A stretch of 64,000 bases of DNA from Symbiodinium natans (GCA_905221605.1 CAJNDS010001435.1:665001-729000), one strand, 5' to 3'. Shown: positions 45,336 through 55,304, counted from the first letter of the stretch. The notes: generated by a model not told the origin, from the letters alone. A program made the numbers and translations.

Positions 45336-45489
45336 AAGGTGGGCCGGGAGGTTGCCCCTTATGGGGCAGCCGAAGGTCACACTGTAGGGGACTTTAGTCG
45401 TCGGGGTTTAGGGTTCAGGGTTTAGGGTTTGGGGCTTGGGGTTTAGGGCTGAGGGCTTGGGGTTTAGGGTGTTCCCCCTTATTGGTAAC

Positions 45490-45600
45490 GAGCGTGGCAC
45501 TAGGCATCATTGGGTCTGTGTGTCGCTTCCGTGATGGCAAGAATGAGGCCCCCTTGGCGACTGCAGCTGCCATGAGCAGAACGCAAGGTCCTACACCGCA
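45490..45600 (-). CDS. Probable exon, unassigned (AAAVAKGASFLPSRKRHTDP)
   Basis: The minus frame VLLMAAAVAKGASFLPSRKR then HTDPMMPSATLVTNK. Confidence 0.4.
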
Positions 45601-46269
45601 ACCGTAAACCCTAAACCCTAAACCCTAAACCCTAAACCCCAAACCCTAACCCCCAAATAAATTTGAAGCTTGCTGAGAAAAAACACAAAGCGGCGATCCA
45701 GTTGACGGGAGAGAGAGCGAGTGAGACACAGGACTGCGACTTGCATCGAAAGACAGGGAGCCTGCAAGAGCAAAGGGAGGAAGGGTTCAGGGTTTAGTGT
45801 TTAGGGTTTCGGGTTCAGGGTTCAGGGTTTAGGGTTTAGGGTTTAGGGTTTAGGGTTTAGGGTTGAGACAGAGAAAAGACAGAGGGACAGACGCAATGGC
45901 GAGCCGAGACTGACCCCTCAGCCTCCACACTCGTAAGAGACTCAACTTCCAGACTCTTAGGGTTTAGGGTTTAGGGTTTAGGGTTTAGGGTTTAGGGTTC
46001 AGGGTTCAGGGTTTAGGGTTTAGGGTTCAGGGTGTAGGGTTTAGGGTTTAGGGTTATCAACTTCCAGACTCGGCCGTAAAGCCACAAGAGCCCCCCAACA
46101 TTGTGACCCATGAAGACTGCAGGGATTAGGGGTCTTATAACCCTAAACCCTAAACCCTAAATCCTAAACCCTAAACCCTAAACCCTAAAGGGGGTCTTAT
46201 GGGGCTTAGGTTCATGGCGGATTTGCCTCCTGGGCCTGGAAGACCGCTTGACTCATCGCTGCCTGACTA

Positions 46270-46450
46270 TGGCTTAGGGCTTAGGGCTTAGGGCTTAGGG
46301 CTTAGGGCTTGGGGCTTAGGGCTTAGGGCTTAGGGCTTAGGGCTTAGGGCTTAGGGCTTAGGGTTTAGGGTTTAGGGTTTAGGGTTTAGGGTTTAGGGTC
46401 TAGGGTTTAGGGTTGAGGGTTGAGGGTCTAGGGTTTAGGGTTGAGGGTCT
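46270..46450. repeat. GGGCTTA variant array passing into TTTAGGG
   Basis: About 14 TTAGGGC units followed by TTTAGGG and TTGAGGG/TCTAGGG mixtures. The switch from one unit type to another is abrupt. Confidence 0.9.
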
Positions 46451-46567
46451 AGGCTTCAGGGCTTAGGCGCTTCAAACCTTAGTGAGTTCAAGATGCTGCA
46501 TGTCATGTCCATCGGATGCAGGGTTTGGGGCTAAAGCTGAGGACTCAGGGCCTGACAGGAAGCGACC

Positions 46568-46662
46568 GTTCTTGAGTCTTAAGGCAGCGTTCGAGAAAGG
46601 GCACCAAGCAGAGGCTCAACCCCTCGGGCAACGCCTCCACCGGCACGCGCGGGCCACCTGAA
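46568..46662 (-). CDS. Exon (VPVEALPEGLSLCLVPFLER)
   Basis: The acceptor CCCTCTTTCAG is followed by GGPRVPVEALPEGLSLCLVP then FLERCLKTQERSL. The acceptor-bearing sequence adjoins a family-2 terminal repeat (46681). Confidence 0.5.
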
Positions 46663-46732
46663 AGAGGGAAGCTGCCCCATACTTGGAGGCTCATGGGTAC
46701 TTATGCAAGTAGGGCGATAAGTACGGCTTTTA

Positions 46733-46828
46733 CAATGCGAACTCAGCCTCAGGAAGTGAAGAACCCGAAACCCTGGCGTTTTGCTTGAAGGTCGGGTCGG
46801 GGCCGGGGGTGTCGTATGAGGCACATGG
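46733..46828 (-). CDS. Exon between two repeat elements (DTPGPDPTFKQNARVSGSSL)
   Basis: The minus frame ASYDTPGPDPTFKQNARVSG then SSLPEAEFAL, followed by a GTAAAA donor that leads straight into the family-2 element at 46681-46730. Confidence 0.5.
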
Positions 46829-47047
46829 GTACGTCCCGAATAGGGGTACCCCATACGTACCCCCCTATCATATCATAACCCTTCTAAGGACGCATCATAA
46901 CCCTTCTAAGGACGCCAAATTAGGGTGTTGGTAGCCCACCAAACCCTAAACCCCAAACCCGAAACCCTAAACCCTAAACCCCAAACCCTAAACCCCAAAC
47001 CCTAAACCCCAAACCCTAAACCCTAAACCCTAAACCCTCACAAGATA

Positions 47048-47131
47048 CCAAAGCTCTGAAAGAGCGACCTCCGGAACTCGGTGCCGAAGGCGTACTTCCA
47101 CAGGGCTTCCAAGGTGTCGGGTGTGTCCCAA
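47048..47131 (-). CDS. Exon (DTPDTLEALWKYAFGTEFRR)
   Basis: The minus frame LWDTPDTLEALWKYAFGTEF then RRSLFQSFG. Strong globular coding signature. CCCTAAA left, TTTAGGG right. Confidence 0.55.
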
Positions 47132-47221
47132 AGCTTTTGGGTGTTTAGGCTCGAGCCTGGTTTGGGGTTTAAGGCTTTAGGGCTTTAGGGTTTAGGGCTT
47201 AGGGCTGTGGGCTCCTAACGC

Positions 47222-47350
47222 CAGAACTGTAAGCCGGGCAGTCGGTTCAGGGTTTGGGGGGTGGTCTCGGGCCCCGAGCCCACAACCGTGCCATCGGTCA
47301 GCCCGGCCGCCAGGGCGAGAACGAACAAGTGAAAGGCCTCGCTAGGCTTT
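47222..47350 (-). CDS. Exon (SEAFHLFVLALAAGLTDGTV)
   Basis: The minus frame KPSEAFHLFVLALAAGLTDG then TVVGSGPETTPQTLN. A hydrophobic segment of about 14 residues. Confidence 0.5.
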
Positions 47351-47439
47351 CGGGTTTGGGGGTATCGGACTTGGGGTGAAGTCGACCTTCTGGAATGGTG
47401 CAGAGCCATGAACATTCAGGGACGTGGAAGCGAATAAAA

Positions 47440-47521
47440 TCTAGGGAGCCGGGGGATCCGAAAGTGGAGTTCTGGGGTGCCGTAGGTACACAGGTACTTC
47501 ACCACAAGCTCGCGCACCCTG
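47440..47521 (-). CDS. Exon (VRELVVKYLCTYGTPELHFR)
   Basis: The acceptor AACCTTACCCAG is followed by VRELVVKYLCTYGTPELHFR then IPRLPRFYSLPRP and a stop. Good acceptor and composition. Confidence 0.55.
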
Positions 47522-47559
47522 GGTAAGGTTGTAGGGAACTTTGGCAGACGAAGCGCCAG

Positions 47560-47850
47560 AAGGGCTTCTCTTGAAACCTGCATTCTACAGAATCGCTATG
47601 CTGATTGGAGATGTCAATGCTCACCTCACCAATCCACAAGTGCCCTGCTTCTGATACGTCTCGCAACCGGAGACAATGCTCATTGGGAGGGGGGTTCCTA
47701 CAACAGTGATTCTGGTAAGTTTGTGGTACGACGACTGTACCCCTAGTTTGAGAAGTGCCCATATAGCAAAGCTCTCAACTCCGGGGTCGCGGCCTTCATG
47801 TCTACATTGACTGGCGGAACTTGAGCCGCGGGCTGCGATTGGGGGGGGGG
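47560..47850 (-). CDS. Exon cluster incl. SQPAAQVPPV copy 1
   Basis: Three short minus frames in series: PDLNPPPQSQPAAQVPPVNV with DMKAATPELRALLYGHF (47850-47750); SYHKLTRITVVGTPLPMSIV (about 47725-47655); HLWIGEVSIDISNQHSDSVE with CRFQEKPFWRFVCQ (about 47645-47560). Introns between them are inferred from frame changes. Confidence 0.45.
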
Positions 47851-48084
47851 GTTCAAATCTGGCACCTCTCTGCAAGCGCGGGAAGCTACCAAAACCATGG
47901 GTTTGATGGGCATTGCGTGCCTGCGACTGTTGCAGGACCCAAGACCCCTCCAAGCCAAGCCAGTCCTGATCTAACAGCGTGCTTTCGGAGCTGCATCGTA
48001 GCAGTACCAGCCCTGCACTTAGTAAAGTTGCTGCAGCCTCCTACATGGCAACTCTGTCGCCTGCATCTGTTCCATTCGTCACTT

Positions 48085-48268
48085 TTTGACCCCTGGCGAG
48101 CTGCATGGCACATGCTGCGTCGTCTGCCGACCTGGCGACCCTCGCGCCCGAAGCCAGAATTAGGCTGCCCCACCTGGCGAACGAAAAGGCCTGTTCCTGC
48201 AGCACCGGGCAGTCACGCTGAACACTAGCCAAACACTCCAAGGCATATGTGCTTGGTGATCGAAGCAT
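48085..48268 (-). CDS. Exon, unassigned (TYALECLASVQRDCPVLQEQ)
   Basis: The minus frame SPSTYALECLASVQRDCPVL then QEQAFSFARWGSLILASGAR and VARSADDAACAMQLARGQK. More than 60 codons of good composition. Confidence 0.5.
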
Positions 48269-48319
48269 TGGGCACAGCGATGACCGTGCTGTTCGGCCTT
48301 CAACTAGCCAATATGTCCA

Positions 48320-48390
48320 CTACAGGTTCAGGGCGCTGATGAAGAATGTCAACACTGACGGGCGGAACTTGAGCCGCGGGCTGCGAGTGC
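48320..48390 (-). CDS. Exon with SQPAAQVPPV copy 2
   Basis: The minus frame SQPAAQVPPVSVDILHQRPE. The DNA (26 bp core plus flanks) repeats that at 47812-47838, so an exon or its edge was duplicated about 550 bp apart. Confidence 0.45.
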
Positions 48391-48469
48391 AGAGGCTCTC
48401 TGGCAATCCGTGGGGCAAGAGCGGAATGTAGTTATAGCACCCCGCCCTAAGCCCCAAACCCCTGAACTC

Positions 48470-48737
48470 CGTCACTCCCGGTGATTGGGAAGCGCATCTC
48501 TTCCGGACCATGGCCCTTGCCACTGTTTTGCCTCTGTCCACATGCAATGGCCTCCCGCACGTCTTTTGTTGTCAAGACTCCACTGCTGGCAGGAAGGGCT
48601 GAATGGAGCAAGCCCCCTCGCATCAGCACAGACCTTGTCTCTTGCCTCGGCTGTTCTGGGATCCCCAGCAAGACCCGAACATTGTTCATCATTGCAAGAA
48701 GGTTCAAAGCAGGAAAGTAGCAAAATAAGATAAACAA
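48470..48737 (-). CDS. Exon, unassigned (ALNLLAMMNNVRVLLGIPEQ)
   Basis: The minus frame LLAMMNNVRVLLGIPEQPRQ then ETRSVLMRGGLLHSALPASS, GVLTTKDVREAIACGQRQNS and GPEEMRFPITGSDGV. About 90 codons, the best single frame in this cluster; possibly the 5' end (Met-Met). Family not recognised. Confidence 0.5.
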
Positions 48738-49789
48738 ATCTTACGACCAAGATAGCTCCCTAAAGCGGTAGAGTCCTTGACTCCATCTTGCCCCTAGAGT
48801 CTAAACCCTAAACCCTAAGGCCTGCAACCGAGTTGCAAGGCCTTGACAGGAACGTGTTGGCTTTGGGTCGAGCTCCAGACGTGAAGCCACTGACGCCTTC
48901 TTGAACAAGTTTTGGCTCCACCTGGTTTAGGGTTTAGGGTTTAGGGTGTAGGGTCTGGGGTTTAGGGGTTAGGGTGTAGGGTCTGGGGTTTAGGGGTTAG
49001 GGTCTGGGGTTTAGGGTTTAGGATTTAGGGTTGGGGGTTTGGGGTTTGGGGTTTGGGGTTTAGGGCTCGCCTCGATTCCTGCAGCCCCGGATCGAGTTTA
49101 GGATCTGATCCAAGCTTCGGGGGGTTGGGACTTCTGGTGTGAGTGCAGGGGTTAGGGTTCAAGGTTTAGGGTTTAGGGTTTAGGGTTTCGGGTTCAGGGT
49201 GCGAGGCCGAGGGTGTGGGGACGTCTCGAGTGTTGGGGTTCAGGAAAAGAGTCTAGGGTTTAGGGTGTAGGGCTTAGGATGCCGTCAGCCCCCAGCCCAT
49301 CTTCACTAAGCTCTGATGACGACTCGCTTGCCTGGGAGTTGGGATGTTCGCATTCTGGCGGCTTACCCTCGCAGCCCAATGCAGCTTGAACCTCGGCTCA
49401 AGGCTGCTTTGCTTTTTGGGGGAAGGCTCGGCCGGGGGGGGGGGGGGTCTCCTGGTTTACCGGTTTACCGGGCAAGTCGCCTGGGGTGTTCTATGGTGGC
49501 TTTGTGGGGTTCAGAGAGCTCTGTTGCTGAAACTTCCGGAGACCCATCATGCCTTTCAAGTGGCCATGGGGATGCTACAGGGATGGGGGTTTTGGGGTTT
49601 GGGTTTTTGCTGTGTTGAGGGTTCAGTAGGGTTGGGGGTTGGGTTCAATGTGGCACCCAGCACATCTAGGATAGCGAGGGTTAAAGGGTTCTATAGGACC
49701 CAACACGCGCGGGAGCTGAGTGTTCACGTGCCCAAAAAGGACCCAACAGAGACAAAGCTCTACAAACCTCTACAAACCTCTACAAACCC

Positions 49790-50222
49790 TCAACCCTGGA
49801 CCCTGAACACCCACAAAAACCTGCAGCCCAACAACTCGAAGCCCAAAATCCGCATGGACCCAACCCTGAACATCCCGAAAAGCAGCCGTGGAACACCTGG
49901 ATCCGTCCACAGCTTGCAGTAGCCGTGATGGTTCCTCGGGGTTCAGCTCACAAACGGCTTTGGGGTCCGATCTCGGAAGGCGACATTGAAACCCAGAAAA
50001 CGTGCGGAAGTCCTCACTACGAGGAGGCCTCCAAAGACCCAAAAAGACAAAGAAAAGGGAAGCCCTCAAGACCCTCTGAAACATATTCCTGAATACCAAA
50101 AAAAAAATGTCCCAAGGGCTACCTGGGAAACAAAAGGGAGAAGCCCAAGCTCTCAAAAAACGTCCCCCCCCCCTTTTGGGCAGCCAATATCGCCCCAGGC
50201 TCAGGTGGATGGCATCCTGCAT
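49790..50222 (-). CDS. Exons, unassigned (DWMQDAIHLSLGRYWLP; SGFQCRLPRSDPKAVCELNP)
   Basis: The minus frame is open across 150 codons. The coding-like parts are EDWMQDAIHLSLGRYWLPK at the 5' end and DFRTFSGFQCRLPRSDPKAV with CELNPEEPSRLLQAVDGSRC in the middle. The intervening low-quality part is probably an intron. Confidence 0.4.
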
Positions 50223-50319
50223 CCAATCCTCTTCGCTCCTCGGGATGCAACGCTGGGGAAGTGGGACATTAACAGACTAGGGTTTTAAAGGGTGGTTGCT
50301 GAAGCAAGGAATTTGACAC

Positions 50320-50425
50320 AGGGTTCCTGAAGAGAAATTGCACAAGGAAAACCAGGGGTTCTGCGTCGTGGGCTGCCAGCTTCGATTCGAACTGCGCCGG
50401 GCGCAGCTTGATATTGGCAGGGTTC
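50320..50425 (-). CDS. Exon, unassigned (NIKLRPAQFESKLAAHDAEP)
   Basis: The minus frame RNPANIKLRPAQFESKLAAH then DAEPLVFLVQFLFR. TTTAGGG array to the right. Confidence 0.5.
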
Positions 50426-50484
50426 CGACTTTGTTGGGTTTAGGGTTTAGGGCTTAGGGCTTAGGGTTTAGGGTTTAGGGGTGT

Positions 50485-50665
50485 TGATGCACTGAATACA
50501 AGGCTCATGGTGCTCGTCCGTGTCTGCAAACATCATCCAGGCGCAAACGCTAACATGGACTGCGATTACATTGTTGAAGTCGACAATGTGCAATTTGCAA
50601 GTACCACTTCGGTAGGGCACTGCACCATCCTCCTTTTTTAACAGCTTCAGCGTTTGCTTGTGTGA
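50485..50665 (-). CDS. Exon, unassigned (CKLHIVDFNNVIAVHVSVCA)
   Basis: The minus frame LKLLKKEDGAVPYRSGTCKL then HIVDFNNVIAVHVSVCAWMM and FADTDEHHEPCIQCI. Five Cys and a His/Asp/Glu cluster; possibly extracellular or metal-binding. Continues an exon series from 52.2 kb. Confidence 0.5.
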
Positions 50666-50714
50666 TCCGGGCTGCAAGTGATCAGCTTTTAGTTCAAGTT
50701 GCCCTACACCTCTC

Positions 50715-50860
50715 CAAGTCCAAGTCCTCTCGCCATCAATGATTTCAGGGTGCCGCGAATCGGGTTCGCAGGGAAAAAGCGAACGACCCCTCGCAACAAG
50801 TAAAATCCCTCCTTGTGGCTGCCGTCCACCACCAGACCATACCTGTATCTAGCCCGCCCC
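50715..50860 (-). CDS. Exon, unassigned (YGLVVDGSHKEGFYLLRGVV)
   Basis: The minus frame YRYGLVVDGSHKEGFYLLRG then VVRFFPANPIRGTLKSLMAR. Strong coding composition. Confidence 0.5.
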
Positions 50861-50924
50861 CTCCCCTCCTCGCCTCCTACCCCCCTGCCCCCTTCCCCCC
50901 CCTCCCCCAAGACTCCTCGTGTGG

Positions 50925-51005
50925 TAGTCGCCGTTGAGAATGTGCGTCACGTTCACATACATGACATTCCTCCAACATGGCTCCCACCGGTAAACCCCCA
51001 AAGAG
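50925..51005 (-). CDS. Exon, unassigned (WEPCWRNVMYVNVTHILNGD)
   Basis: The minus frame VYRWEPCWRNVMYVNVTHIL then NGDYHTRG, with an N-glycosylation sequon NVT. Confidence 0.5.
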
Positions 51006-51234
51006 ACCAGATCTTGGTTCACAGGTCTATGGGTATGGAAGCTCTGTTGGGGGCATCGCGCTTGAACTGACTTGTGGGTATCGACTCCCCTTCCCTGTTA
51101 CACTCACCCTGGTTCCTATCCCTTGTAACACCTCTAAGCCCTAAACCCTAAACCCTAAACTTCCTGATCCTGGAACCCTGAAACCTCAAAACTCACCAAA
51201 GACCGAAGCCCCCAACCCCTCACGCCCTAAACTG

Positions 51235-51354
51235 CTTGGAGGTTCCATGGGTAGCTATAGGGCTATAAGTATGGTACCTAAACGTCTCACCCTATGTCGG
51301 ATACTTATGTAGGATTCTTATGACCCGACTTATCAGCACCCACGAACCTCCAAG
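51235..51354. mobile_element. Family-2 TIR element, full copy
   Basis: Begins CTTGGAGGTTCCATGGGTAG and ends CACCCACGAACCTCCAAG. 120 bp, internal TATAGCTA/ATACTTAT motifs, no ORF. Confidence 0.65.
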
Positions 51355-51434
51355 TAGCTCCGAAGCCCTAAACCCTAAACCCCAAACCCTAAACCCCAAA
51401 CCCAAACCCTAAACCCTAAACCCCAAACCCTGTC

Positions 51435-51505
51435 CTGGACTCCGCGGCCCTCCTGATTGCCCAGTTCAGGGGATCCAAGGCGTGGGTTTCATCACAACCC
51501 GAGGT
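51435..51505 (-). CDS. Exon (CDETHALDPLNWAIRRAAES)
   Basis: The minus frame TSGCDETHALDPLNWAIRRA then AESR. D-x-x-H followed by a helix resembles block V of SGNH hydrolases, but linkage to the SGNH exons at 53-55 kb is unproven. CCCTAAA left, TTTAGGG right. Confidence 0.45.
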
Positions 51506-51611
51506 CCTGGACGGTTTAGGGTTTAGGGTTTAGGGTTTAGGGTTTAGGGTTTAGGGTCTAGGGTTTAGGGTTTAGGGTTTAGGGTTCAGGGTTCAGGGTT
51601 TAGGGTGTAGG

Positions 51612-51660
51612 GTCCTGGACGCAGGTTTCCCCCGGGTTGTTGCCCGGCTTCTTAGGCCCA
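51612..51660 (-). CDS. Micro-exon (VGPKKPGNNPGETCV)
   Basis: The minus frame RTFVGPKKPGNNPGETCVQ with a possible CCTAAG acceptor inside. Confidence 0.4.
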
Positions 51661-52119
51661 ACAAAGGTTCGCGCTTTTATGTGTAGTAGGATTCTATAGA
51701 ACCAAGAAGACTGAGGTCTACCTTCCCAGACCCTGGGGCTCAAGGATCCAGGGCTCAGGGCGTGTCAGGGCCTTAGATGGCTTGAGGAGGTTTGTGGGGT
51801 TTAGGGTTTAGGGTTTAGGGTTTAGGGTTTAGGGGTTTAGAGTTTAGGGTTTAGGGTTTAGGGTTTAGGCTTTGGGCTCTGAGGGGCTCAGATGGTGAGA
51901 GCCTTCGTTGGAAACGGCAGGCCGGGCCCCATCTTGGCTCGAAGCCCAGGACCCTCCACCTTGCAAGCATCGAACCCGAAAACCCTACAAAGCCCGGCGT
52001 CAGGAAATTGTGCAAGCTCTACAAACAACAACCTCCCAACTCCAAAACTGAAACTCGGCTCCACTCCCTAATGGCCCCGTAGATCAAACCCTAAACCCTG
52101 AACCCTGAGGCCAAAATGC

Positions 52120-52172
52120 TTTACAGCCAAATGTCCAGTGCAGCGCTTTGCTGGGTACCGTGTAGCCTGCAG
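52120..52172 (-). CDS. Micro-exon (GYTVPSKALHWTFGCKA)
   Basis: The acceptor GTCTGCAG is followed by YTVPSKALHWTFGCKAF. Confidence 0.4.
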
Positions 52173-52630
52173 ACAGGGGTCTAGGAGGTTTCAGGGTTTA
52201 GGGGAGTTCAGGGGTTTAGGGTGTCTCGTGGAGGGAGTGCGATGGCGCTGAAAGCACCCCGAGGCGCGCGCCCTGAGTCGCACGTCCTCACTCAAACCCT
52301 TGCCTGCCCTCCACCCTCGTCTAGACCTTTGTGGATTTTGGGGTTCCCTTGCTTTCTGATATCGCGGTCAAGTTTTTCATTCGTGTTTCAGATCGGGGAG
52401 TGATAATGACGCGTGCCAAAGGCTGGAACATAACGATGGGTGGCTCAAGGCCTCTGGATCTCGGCTTCGGCATTGGCAAATGGCTTGACAGCCCCAGAGG
52501 GTGCACAAGGCTTCATCAGGGTTTACAGAGCTCTCGGAGGTGCAGAAAGCCTACGGTGGCACGCATTACCAAGTTTTATGGTGCTCTCTTGGGTTTCCGA
52601 GGAGGCGGATGTGCAAGCAGGTTTCCCGGA

Positions 52631-52720
52631 ACCCTAGATATACTCTTTAAGAAGGCATCAACCCTAGATATACTCTTTAAGAAGGCATCAACCCTAGATA
52701 TACTCTTTAAGAAGGCATCA
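52631..52720. repeat. Three perfect 30-bp tandem copies
   Basis: The unit ACCCTAGATATACTCTTTAA followed by GAAGGCATCA is repeated exactly three times. In-frame on plus (TLDILFKKAS x3), but probably non-coding, since neighbouring exons are on minus. Confidence 0.95.
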
Positions 52721-52854
52721 ATTGGGTTCGTTCCAACGGCAAATTAGAGGCGTAACCCCAAATTCCGACCCCACCCTAAACGAATTCACACCCAGCTCAG
52801 GGGCAAGGGAAGTAGGGTTGCGGGTGGAAGGTCGTAGGAAACCCTGTGCCGCAA

Positions 52855-52988
52855 CCTGGTTAAAGTTTCCAACACAGCCGTGGCACCAGTAAGGACGATG
52901 TGCGTGCCGGGCGCGGTCAGCTGAACATCCTCGATCACTTTCGCCACATGCTGCTGGAGAGCGTCGATGTCATGAGGGTGGCACTGCT
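52855..52988 (-). CDS. SGNH-like exon, helix-strand (AKVIEDVQ..THIVLTGAT)
   Basis: After GGAAACAGAG the frame reads EQCHPHDIDALQQHVAKVIE then DVQLTAPGTHIVLTGATAVL and ETLTR. The helix plus P-G-T-x-I-V-L strand is the usual segment after block III. Confidence 0.6.
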
Positions 52989-55080
52989 CCTCTGTTTCCA
53001 ACAAGCAAGACCAACGACAGGTCTCAAAAGCCGCAAGGGGTATAAAAGGACCCTCAAGGAGGCCATAAGTAGGGTTTAAGGGTTTAGGGTTTAGGGTTTA
53101 AGGGTGTAGGGTTCCGGGTTCAAGGATGAGACTTAAGGGTAGCTGGGCATCTCTCGATTCAGGCTCGGAATTGAGGTCTGAAGGCTCCTGCATGAAGTCG
53201 TTGCCTCCGATGCTGACCCAAACCACCGCCGGAACTCCTGGTACAGAGTTGACGGCATCAGTGGCATCGCATGTCCTCAGCTTGGATTTGGGCTCAGGGT
53301 TTGGGTCTACGCGATTGTGCTTGGTTCAAGGCTTCAGGCTTCGGCGTTGGGATCGGCTTAGGCTGCTAACGGTTTACAAGGTTCGAAAGCAATGCAAAAA
53401 CTCGCAAGCAGTTGTCTACATCATGGCCCTTCCTTTTGTTCTCCGTATGAAAGAAGGTTTCCCCAACAGGTACCTAAACCCTGGACCCTAGATGAAGCTC
53501 CTGCTGAATCAGTTCGAGTGTCAACTCCCCCTGGCAACCTTGGCAAGCTCGGGGCAGAAGGCACGAGAAAATGCATCAAGAACCTGAGCTCCCTAAACCC
53601 TGAACCCTAAACCCCAAAATAAGAATTGAGACTTCGCGGCTTAGGGCTCGAGGTTGGGGTCACATGGCCTCGCCCCCTTCTTATGGCAATTCTTGTTTCC
53701 CTGGCGTCCCCTCCCAAAGGAATAGGGTTTAGGGTTTCGGGCTAAGGGTTGAGGGCTGAGGGTTTAGGGTTTAGGGTTTAGGGCTTAGGGCTTAGGGTTT
53801 ACGGTTCAGGGTTTAGGGTTTTTTTAGGGTTTAGGGTTTAGGGTTTTAAGGTTGAATGACCAGATGATGGACAAATCGTCCAGCGCAACCGCTCATTCTT
53901 GCGTATTTTGGGCAGTTTTTGTTGCTTTGTTGCAAGTATACACAATCATGTCAGGGTTCAAAGGGTACCGTACTCATAACTCCAACACCCCATGCACCTA
54001 ATCCCCGAACTCTAGTGACTAGTCGCAAAAACCCTGCAGGTCTAAGGATTAGAAGCCCGGAACCTAAGCTGTAAAACCGTAACTCTTTCATGGAAACCCC
54101 TGCACAAACCTGCAAAGCATCTGGGGTAGCTGAAGGGATCCTGAAGCCCTCAGTCAACCCTAAACCCTAAACCCTAAACCCTAAACCCGAAACCCGAAAC
54201 CCTAAACCCTAAACCCTAACAAGCCTGGAACTTCCAAGCCCTGCCGGACAGCAGAGTTGGTTTGTGGAGTCGTCGCAGCTGAGGCGGTCCGCCCACTGTT
54301 CTGCAGTAGCACCTCAAAAAGGTTTAGGGTTTAGGGTTTAGGGTTTAGGGTTTCGGGTTTTAGGGTTTTTAGGGTTTTGGGGTTTTGGGGTTTACGGTTT
54401 AAGGTTTAAGGATAGGGTTTAGGGGTTAGGGTTTTATTGTTTTAGGGCTTAGGGTTTAGGGTTTAGGGTTTGGGTTTTAGGGGTTAGGGTTTAGGGTTTC
54501 ATGTTTAAGGCTCCAAGTTTTTCGGGCGCCAGGTTGAAGGATTGCGGGGTGTAGGACTTTCGGGGCTGCTCCGAGGCTTACGGAGTACTTAAAGGTTTTG
54601 AAGGCTTCGGGACTCCTACAAGGGTTGCGAACACAGGAAGCATGTGCATGTTCTGGAAAGCAGTCGGCGTACAGCGTTGGGGTGCTCATGGGTACTTATC
54701 AGTGTTTTTGACAAGTGCCCTAAATGGGGTTGTAAGCAAAATTGCCATACTGATAACCCTACATATGACTACCCATGAACCTCCAAGTAGGGTAGAAGAT
54801 AGACAACTTGATCCCCTTGACGCTCTTGTTTCGTTTCCTTGAGGCGGGCAAGATGCTGCAAAACAGGCAAGCTATTTTCCAAAGAAAAATCTTTCACCTA
54901 GCGAATAAGGTGACATCCCCTTCCTTTATGGAGGCCATGGGGTGTGTTCACACGTTCTTCGTGTAGTCAGGACCCTAAACCCTAAACCCTTAACCCTAAT
55001 CTTGTCCGAAACCACCCTGCCTGGAATGCCTCTGTTCACCACCTTGGTAATGCCGCCGCAGAACTCCTGCACAGACTCAC
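52855..55080 (-). CDS. SGNH/GDSL-type hydrolase-like gene (partial exon set)
   Basis: Gene-level entry. Exons in order: 55080-55021 (ESVQEFCGGITKVVNRGIP), 54312-54233 (ATAEQWADRLSCDDSTNQLC), 53275-53160 (AVVWVSIGGNDFMQEPSDLN), 52988-52855 (DIDALQQHVAKVIEDVQLTA). The first pair joins in phase 1 by a GC donor to read NRGIPGATAEQWADRL, the block II region (N...G) of SGNH hydrolases. IGGNDF is block III with its catalytic-site Asn. The family hydrolyses ester or acyl bonds with a Ser-Asp-His set. Block I (GDS with the nucleophile Ser) was not found upstream, and block V may be DETH at 51.5 kb. So activity cannot be asserted. Introns contain CCCTAAA/TTTAGGG and a family-2 element. Confidence 0.55.
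53160..53275 (-). CDS. SGNH-like exon, block III (IGGNDF)
   Basis: The acceptor CCAAGCTGAG is followed by TCDATDAVNSVPGVPAVVWV then SIGGNDFMQEPSDLNSE. V-W-x-S-I-GGND matches the strand-loop carrying the oxyanion Asn in SGNH enzymes. Confidence 0.6.
54233..54312 (-). CDS. SGNH-like exon, block II part 2 (GATAEQWADRL)
   Basis: The acceptor CTTTTTGAG is followed by GT-GCT-ACT. With the upstream G it gives GATAEQWADRLSCDDSTNQL then CCPAG. CCCTAAA left, TTTAGGG right. Confidence 0.6.
54683..54788 (-). mobile_element. Family-2 element, possible introner
   Basis: Sense strand: CTTGGAGGTTCATGG|GTAGTC ... ATAAGTACCCATGAG|CACC. It carries GT and AG at its ends and lies between two coding-like minus frames (KSVKGIKLSIFYPTWRFMG and STPTLYADCFPEHAHASC). 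Confidence 0.5.
55021..55080 (-). CDS. SGNH-like exon, block II part 1 (VVNRGIP)
   Basis: The acceptor ACAAGCCCAG is followed by ESVQEFCGGITKVVNRGIP; 60 nt; GC donor in phase 1 (CCA-G|GC). A family-4 element lies just upstream (sense). Confidence 0.6.
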
Positions 55081-55304
55081 CTGGGCTTGTTTCTTTGTCC
55101 GAAGGCTATTCAATCTGATTCCCTTATAAAAATACAAGGACCCCAATAGGGTAGTTGGTTCGGAAACCCCATTTGTGTTCTGCGTGAGGACGGTGCTGCG
55201 CTCCTTTCTCCTGCCTTTCCGAAGTCCCTCCGAGAGTCCCAAACCCTGCACTCCAATTGCTAAACCTGAAACCCTATACCCTACACCCGAAACCTTAAGC
55301 GGGC

